A DNA stretch of 16,404 nucleotides. Source: an uncultured Dialister sp. Lineage in GTDB: Bacteria > Bacillota > Negativicutes > Veillonellales > Dialisteraceae. The position numbers and the translations under genes are program-made. This document shows, one piece after another, positions 13,983-16,404 of this stretch (the first letter of the stretch is position 1; the number at the start of each line of letters is the position of its first letter). The stretch is taken from assembly GCA_900543455.1 (NCBI GenBank), contig UQRR01000046.1, positions 1-16,404 of the forward strand. Direction: 5' to 3'. The notes beneath the pieces were generated by a model. That model worked only from the letters and a program-made list of their open reading frames with translations, was not told the origin of the DNA and did no database searches.

Positions 13983-14343
13983 GGCAGGTCTCCTTCCTTG
14001 TGACCTTCTTCATGATAAACTGCGTGAAAAGGCCGCCGGCTGCCATGACGATGACCATGGCAAGGATGGTGATCACGATGTACTGCAGAAGGGTAGAGGA
14101 GATCAGGTGCCAGGAGTCCATGAGGCCGACGGCAGCCGGAAGGAAGAGGATGGGCATGATCTCGATGAGGAACATGGAGGCCTGCCGGATCTGCGGGATA
14201 CGGATGACCTTGAAATATAAGAGGGCAAACAGGATCAGTATCCCGTAAATGCTGGCCGGTACAGGAAGCGGCAGCAGCGCATGGAGAAGTTCTCCCACAA
14301 AGGAAATGGCTAAGATCATTCCGAATTGAAATAAATAAGGCAT
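13975..14343 (-). CDS. lrgA: LrgA/CidA-family (antiholin/holin-like) membrane protein
   Basis: A 122-residue protein with four predicted membrane helices, of the CidA/LrgA holin-like family. Hallmark stretches are FVGELLHALLPLPVPASIYGILILFALLYFKVI (about 15-47) and LPAAVGLMD (about 68-76), the latter strongly conserved. Start ATG at 14343 with AAAGGA upstream on the minus strand. First gene of the lrgAB pair. No LytTR or LysR regulator gene is nearby, and no clear -10 was seen; the third copy of the 100-nt dispersed element lies directly upstream in the same direction. CidA and LrgA cannot be told apart by sequence alone. Confidence 0.92.
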   Translation of the reverse strand: MPYLFQFGMILAISFVGELLHALLPLPVPASIYGILILFALLYFKVIRIPQIRQASMFLIEIMPILFLPAAVGLMDSWHLISSTLLQYIVITILAMVIVMAAGGLFTQFIMKKVTRKETCHE

Positions 14344-14371
14344 AGAAGGTCCTTTCGTTATTGTTATTATT

Positions 14372-14470
14372 GGGGGGAGGGTTAGCCAGTGAGGCGTACC
14401 GTCCTTTGATTCAATTTGAAAGCCTCGTGTGAATGAGAAATGAGAAATGAGAAATGGTGGTACGGCGCTA
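14372..14470 (-). repeat. About 100-nt dispersed element with embedded heptamers, copy 3 (upstream of lrgA)
   Basis: Read on the minus strand: GCGCCGTACCACC, three exact ATTTCTC units (14432-14452), CACACGAGGCTTTC, hairpin GGACG-GTA-CGCCT, GGCTAACCCTCCCCCC. It ends 28 nt before the lrgA start codon. The rest of 14471-14650 holds fragments of other dispersed repeats (CTCAGGATGACGAAATG at 14534-14550, GCGCCGCGGAG at 14551-14561) and no gene. Confidence 0.6.
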
Positions 14471-14650
14471 GATCCTTCGACTCAGTTTTCACTGTTCCGC
14501 CTTTACATTTTCGAACATCCGACATGTCACTCCGCTCAGGATGACGAAATGCGCCGCGGAGTATAGATGGCGGCGATGCCTGAAAGTCTGCGTGGAGCAG
14601 GTTTCCCGTTTGGGAGTTCCAAACATTGACCATCTGACCGCGAATGACAA

Positions 14651-14682
14651 AGATTTCTCGCTTCGCTCGAAATGACGATATG
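14651..14682 (+). repeat. Copy of the CTTCGCTCGAAATGACGAT element
   Basis: AGATTTCTCGCTTCGCTCG followed by AAATGACGATATG matches the right arm at 8920-8952. It lies directly next to heptamer array E. Confidence 0.6.
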
Positions 14683-14693
14683 AGGGGCTGACG

Positions 14694-14745
14694 TCTCCCA
14701 GTCACTAGTCACCAGCCACTAGTCACTCCTAATCCCTAGGCACTA
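14694..14745 (-). repeat. Heptamer array E, starting at the stop codon of the kinase-like gene
   Basis: On the minus strand the gene's stop is the TAG of the first unit TAGTGCC (14745-14739), followed by TAGGGAT, a 3-nt TAG slip, GAGTGAC, TAGTGGC, TGGTGAC, TAGTGAC and TGGGAGA. The sense direction is that of the gene. Confidence 0.8.
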
Positions 14746-15318
14746 TGTATGAAATCCCAATTTCTCCACATATTTTTCGATCATTTCGGCAGCGAAAGCG
14801 TGGCCGATGCGGGAGGTATTGATGGAGAGGTCATAGTTTTTGGCAGCACCCCATGTCTCTCCGGTGTAGTAGCGGTGATAGGCGAGGCGATTCTCATCAT
14901 TGGTGTGGATGATCTCCTCTGCCTCTTTAGGGCTGATGCCAAGCATATCCGCTTTGTAGCGGATGCGGTGGTCGATGTCACCGTGAATGAAAACGGAGAT
15001 GCAGCCCGTATGATTTCTGAAAATGTAATTTCCGCAGCGACCGACGAGGATGAAGTCCTTCTCCGGCAGCAAGTGCTCCAAGCGATCGCGCTCCGGTTCA
15101 GTGAATTTCTTGTTTCTGAAATCTATGGAGAGTGCGTAAACGATAGAGTTCACGGGGGATTCCTGGAAGAAATCCGGCATTTCATCATACATGCCTTTTT
15201 CTTTGGCAAGGCGGGCGAGACTGTCCTGATCGTGGACGGGGATGTGATAGTAGTCAGAGAGGAGCTTTCCGACGGTGTAGCCGCCGCTGCCGCTCTCGCG
15301 TGCGATGGTGATGATCAT
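14743..15318 (-). CDS. Cytidylate kinase-like family protein
   Basis: A 191-residue P-loop protein of the cytidylate kinase-like family (not the classical Cmk). The N-terminus MIITIARESGSGGYTVGKLLSDYY holds the family's P-loop variant GSGGYTVGK (11-19) in place of GxxGxGK[ST]. VHDQDSLARLAKEKG follows (28-42), then FILVGRCGNYIF (about 89-100) and a HRIRYKADMLGISPKEAEEIIHTNDENRLAYHRYYTGETWGAAKNYDLSINTS lid/substrate region. The natural substrate is unknown, and nucleotide kinase activity is inferred from the fold. Start supported by AAAGGAG. It is transcribed alone from an extended -10 at 15357-15365. The TAG stop is part of array E. Confidence 0.88.
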   Translation of the reverse strand: MIITIARESGSGGYTVGKLLSDYYHIPVHDQDSLARLAKEKGMYDEMPDFFQESPVNSIVYALSIDFRNKKFTEPERDRLEHLLPEKDFILVGRCGNYIFRNHTGCISVFIHGDIDHRIRYKADMLGISPKEAEEIIHTNDENRLAYHRYYTGETWGAAKNYDLSINTSRIGHAFAAEMIEKYVEKLGFHT

Positions 15319-15356
15319 AGAGTTCTCCTTTCACCAAAAGTGAAATGTTAAGATTT

Positions 15357-15365
15357 ATTATACCA
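15357..15365 (-). promoter_or_regulatory. Extended -10 promoter of the kinase-like gene
   Basis: On the minus strand TGGTATAAT, 39 nt before the start codon. No good -35. Confidence 0.6.
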
Positions 15366-15510
15366 CGGATGACAAGGGGAATGAGGGGAGCCCGCATGAG
15401 CCGTATCGCGAAGAATCAGGCAAAATCCCCTATTGACTCAAGGTCGAAAAAATTAAGATTTAATAAAAAAATACGCTTAGCAATTTATGAAAATATAATG
15501 ATAAAGTCCC

Positions 15511-15538
15511 TTGCAATCCATCGTTTTCATGGTATAAT
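15511..15538 (+). promoter_or_regulatory. Promoter of an orphan short transcript
   Basis: TTGCAA (15511-15516), 16-nt spacer, TATAAT (15533-15538) extended by TGG. It is the best promoter of the window and the only one with a fair -35. Transcription would start near 15545. Immediately downstream lies the dyad AAGTTGAC-CAGAA-GTCAACTT (15547-15567), either an operator or a 5' hairpin. Confidence 0.65.
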
Positions 15539-15544
15539 ACATAC

Positions 15545-15738
15545 ATAAGTTGACCAGAAGTCAACTTAGAAAACAGATTCCATTTGGCAGGGCTTCCATT
15601 CCCCCTTGAAAGCCCTGTCATACCATACCTTATGATAAAGGAGGTGGCGCATCACCCTATAAATTCATCTTATTTCTTGATAACAATACCCTCTCTCCTA
15701 TAAAAGCCCGGTCGATCTCCCCATCGATCGGGCTTTTT
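15545..15738 (+). ncRNA. Candidate small RNA or unrecognised tiny-peptide transcript (about 194 nt)
   Basis: Between a good promoter and a strong terminator there is no normal gene. The RNA would begin with the hairpin TAAGTTGAC / GTCAACTTA (15546-15568), then a 10-bp stem GGCAGGGCTT / AAGCCCTGTC (15586-15619, one G-U), then AAAGGAGGTG (15637-15646), a perfect match to the 16S anti-Shine-Dalgarno sequence, and the terminator. No ATG, GTG or TTG follows this site at usual spacing. A 23-codon frame from ATG 15632 (MIKEVAHHPINSSYFLIT...) ends at 15703 but has no ribosome site of its own. It could be an sRNA, a decayed small-toxin locus or a leader peptide; no known RNA family was recognised. Confidence 0.5.
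15703..15738 (+). terminator. Terminator of the orphan transcript
   Basis: Stem AAAGCCCGGTCGAT / ATCGATCGGGCTTT (one G-T pair), 6-nt loop, followed by TT. Confidence 0.92.
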
Positions 15739-15755
15739 ATTGATTTGTATAGAGC

Positions 15756-15801
15756 AAAAAAGAGGCTCTGCGGCATGAAGTACATGCTGCAGAGCCTCTT
15801 T
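15756..15801 (-). terminator. Terminator of the thioredoxin gene
   Basis: On the minus strand: AAAGAGGCTCTGC, one mismatch, GCATG, 5-nt loop, CATGC, mismatch, GCAGAGCCTCTTT and a further T run. It begins 4 nt after the stop codon. Confidence 0.92.
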
Positions 15802-15804
15802 GGG

Positions 15805-16128
15805 CTATCCTGCGATGCTCTTTAGCTGGCTGATGAATTCTTCCGCTGACATGGCACCGGTGAGACGGGTGATCTCCTCTCCGTTCTCCAGGATGACGAT
15901 GGTCGGGATCGACATGATGTCGAAGTCGGCGGCGATATCAGGGAGCTCGTCTACATCGATCTTGGTGAAGTGGATGGCAGAGCCCAGCTCTGCATCCGCA
16001 GCCTCCATGACGGGAGCCATCATACGGCAGGGGCCGCACCAGGTGGCCCAGAAGTCGATGAGGGAGAGGCCCTCGCGGGTGGCGATCTCTTTCCGGAATG
16101 CTTCTTCTGTATGGATTTCAGTAATCAT
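15805..16128 (-). CDS. trxA: Thioredoxin
   Basis: Cytoplasmic dithiol-disulphide oxidoreductase, 107 residues, full length. Active site WCGPC at 30-34 preceded by LIDFWAT, buried D25, cis-proline P75 in MSIPTIVILENGEE (72-85), and a C-terminal helix. It should be reduced by a thioredoxin reductase encoded elsewhere. Start supported by CAAGGAGGG (16134-16142). Single-gene unit with its own promoter and terminator. Genomes of this type often hold several thioredoxins, so the symbol is by family. Confidence 0.94.
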   Translation of the reverse strand: MITEIHTEEAFRKEIATREGLSLIDFWATWCGPCRMMAPVMEAADAELGSAIHFTKIDVDELPDIAADFDIMSIPTIVILENGEEITRLTGAMSAEEFISQLKSIAG

Positions 16129-16184
16129 AGGAACCCTCCTTGTATATGACTATATCGATAGAAATGTATATGCTTGATGTACTC

Positions 16185-16193
16185 ATTATAGCA
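16185..16193 (-). promoter_or_regulatory. Extended -10 promoter of the thioredoxin gene
   Basis: On the minus strand TGCTATAAT, 57 nt before the start codon; no good -35. Confidence 0.6.
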
Positions 16194-16243
16194 TGTGGGG
16201 CAAAGCGGTTCAACGGGCTAACCTTGAAGTTTGAAAGCAGGGA

Positions 16244-16358
16244 TGTTTAGTAGCTAGGGTTTAGTAGCTAGGGATTAGTAGCTAGGGATTAGGAGCTTCG
16301 AGTGACTAGTGACTGGTGACTAGTGACTGGTAGCTAGGGATTAGTGGCTAGGGATTAG
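16244..16358 (+). repeat. Heptamer array F, about 15 units with one 3-nt slip
   Basis: First block: TGTTTAG (16244), TAGCTAG (16251), GGTTTAG, TAGCTAG, GGATTAG, TAGCTAG, GGATTAG (16286). Then a 10-nt GAGCTTCGAG, then a second block: TGACTAG (16303), TGACTGG, TGACTAG, TGACTGG, TAGCTAG, GGATTAG, TGGCTAG, GGATTAG (16352). Two-unit (14-nt) higher-order repeats TAGCTAG+GGATTAG are visible. No gene end is next to it within the window. Confidence 0.88.
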
Positions 16359-16362
16359 GTTT

Positions 16363-16404
16363 GCGATACGAGAAAACCGCTAGTTTCAAAACTCCGCGGC
16401 GCTT
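16363..16404 (+). repeat. Partial dispersed element at the window end
   Basis: GCGATACGAGAAAACCGCTA followed by CAAAACTCCGCGGCGCTT matches the downstream half of the elements at 1-59 and 8944-8978. It is joined to array F with almost no spacer and is cut by the window edge. Confidence 0.6.

Noticed and set aside
13413..14003. 196-aa plus-strand frame opposite lrgB, and 14749-15351 opposite the kinase-like gene
   Set aside because: Low-complexity Asp/Gly-rich products that mirror the real minus-strand genes; no family resemblance or ribosome site.
15632..15703. 23-codon peptide MIKEVAHHPINSSYFLIT...
   Set aside because: The strong ribosome site lies inside the frame rather than before it, and the peptide resembles nothing known to me; not listed as a CDS.
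15545..15738. 6S RNA, SRP RNA or tmRNA
   Set aside because: No long closing stem with a central bubble, no SRP GNAR/domain IV motif, no tRNA-like ends; the hairpin order fits none of these.
16244..16358. Telomere-like TTAGGG repeat
   Set aside because: Superficial likeness only: units drift, contain TGACTAG forms, and similar arrays are internal to the chromosome between genes.

Overview
The window looks like a chromosomal segment of a Firmicute. Nearly every gene has a strong AGGAGG-type ribosome binding site, TTG starts occur, and the atp operon is preceded by wecB/mnaA as in several Firmicutes. Moderate-to-high GC, a secreted protein with a clear signal peptide and the overall protein style suggest a gut Negativicute (Dialister/Megasphaera-like). 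That placement is inference; no rRNA or other marker is present.

Layout. 1-230: mosaic of dispersed repeats leading into wecB. 231-8640: wecB (UDP-GlcNAc 2-epimerase), then a complete F1Fo ATP synthase operon atpZ-atpI-atpB-atpE-atpF-atpH-atpA-atpG-atpD-atpC, opened by an extended -10 promoter and closed by a strong terminator. 8641-9147: gene-free, repeat-rich, with a predicted cloverleaf and a long inverted repeat. 9148-11663: three plus-strand genes (small nitroreductase, secreted protein of unknown function, flavin reductase-like protein) separated by repeats. 11803-13138: an AAA/DUF4143-type ATPase behind a perfect 44-bp palindrome. 13290-15318: minus-strand lrgA-lrgB (overlapping pair) and a cytidylate kinase-like protein. 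15511-15738: a compact orphan transcription unit (promoter, hairpins, terminator, no convincing ORF). 15805-16128: minus-strand thioredoxin. 16244-16404: another repeat array and the edge of a dispersed element.

The main unexpected signal is non-coding. At least six intergenic arrays are built of degenerate 7-nt units (TGACTAG/GGATTAG type) held in heptamer register for up to 18 units. Four of them begin at or within 6 nt of the TAG stop codon of a gene and read in that gene's sense direction. A second heptamer family (ATTYCTM) sits inside a roughly 100-nt element found three times, each time just upstream of a gene start and in the same orientation. Such arrays resemble in kind the heptanucleotide STRR repeats known from heterocystous cyanobacteria. 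A second notable point is the ATP synthase c subunit, whose glycine-packing motif in helix 1 is replaced by Ala/Ser.

The ATP synthase genes work together as one rotary enzyme. The remaining genes appear to be independent small units: redox enzymes (nitroreductase, flavin reductase, thioredoxin), a murein-hydrolase-exporter-like LrgAB pair, and a DUF4143 ATPase.
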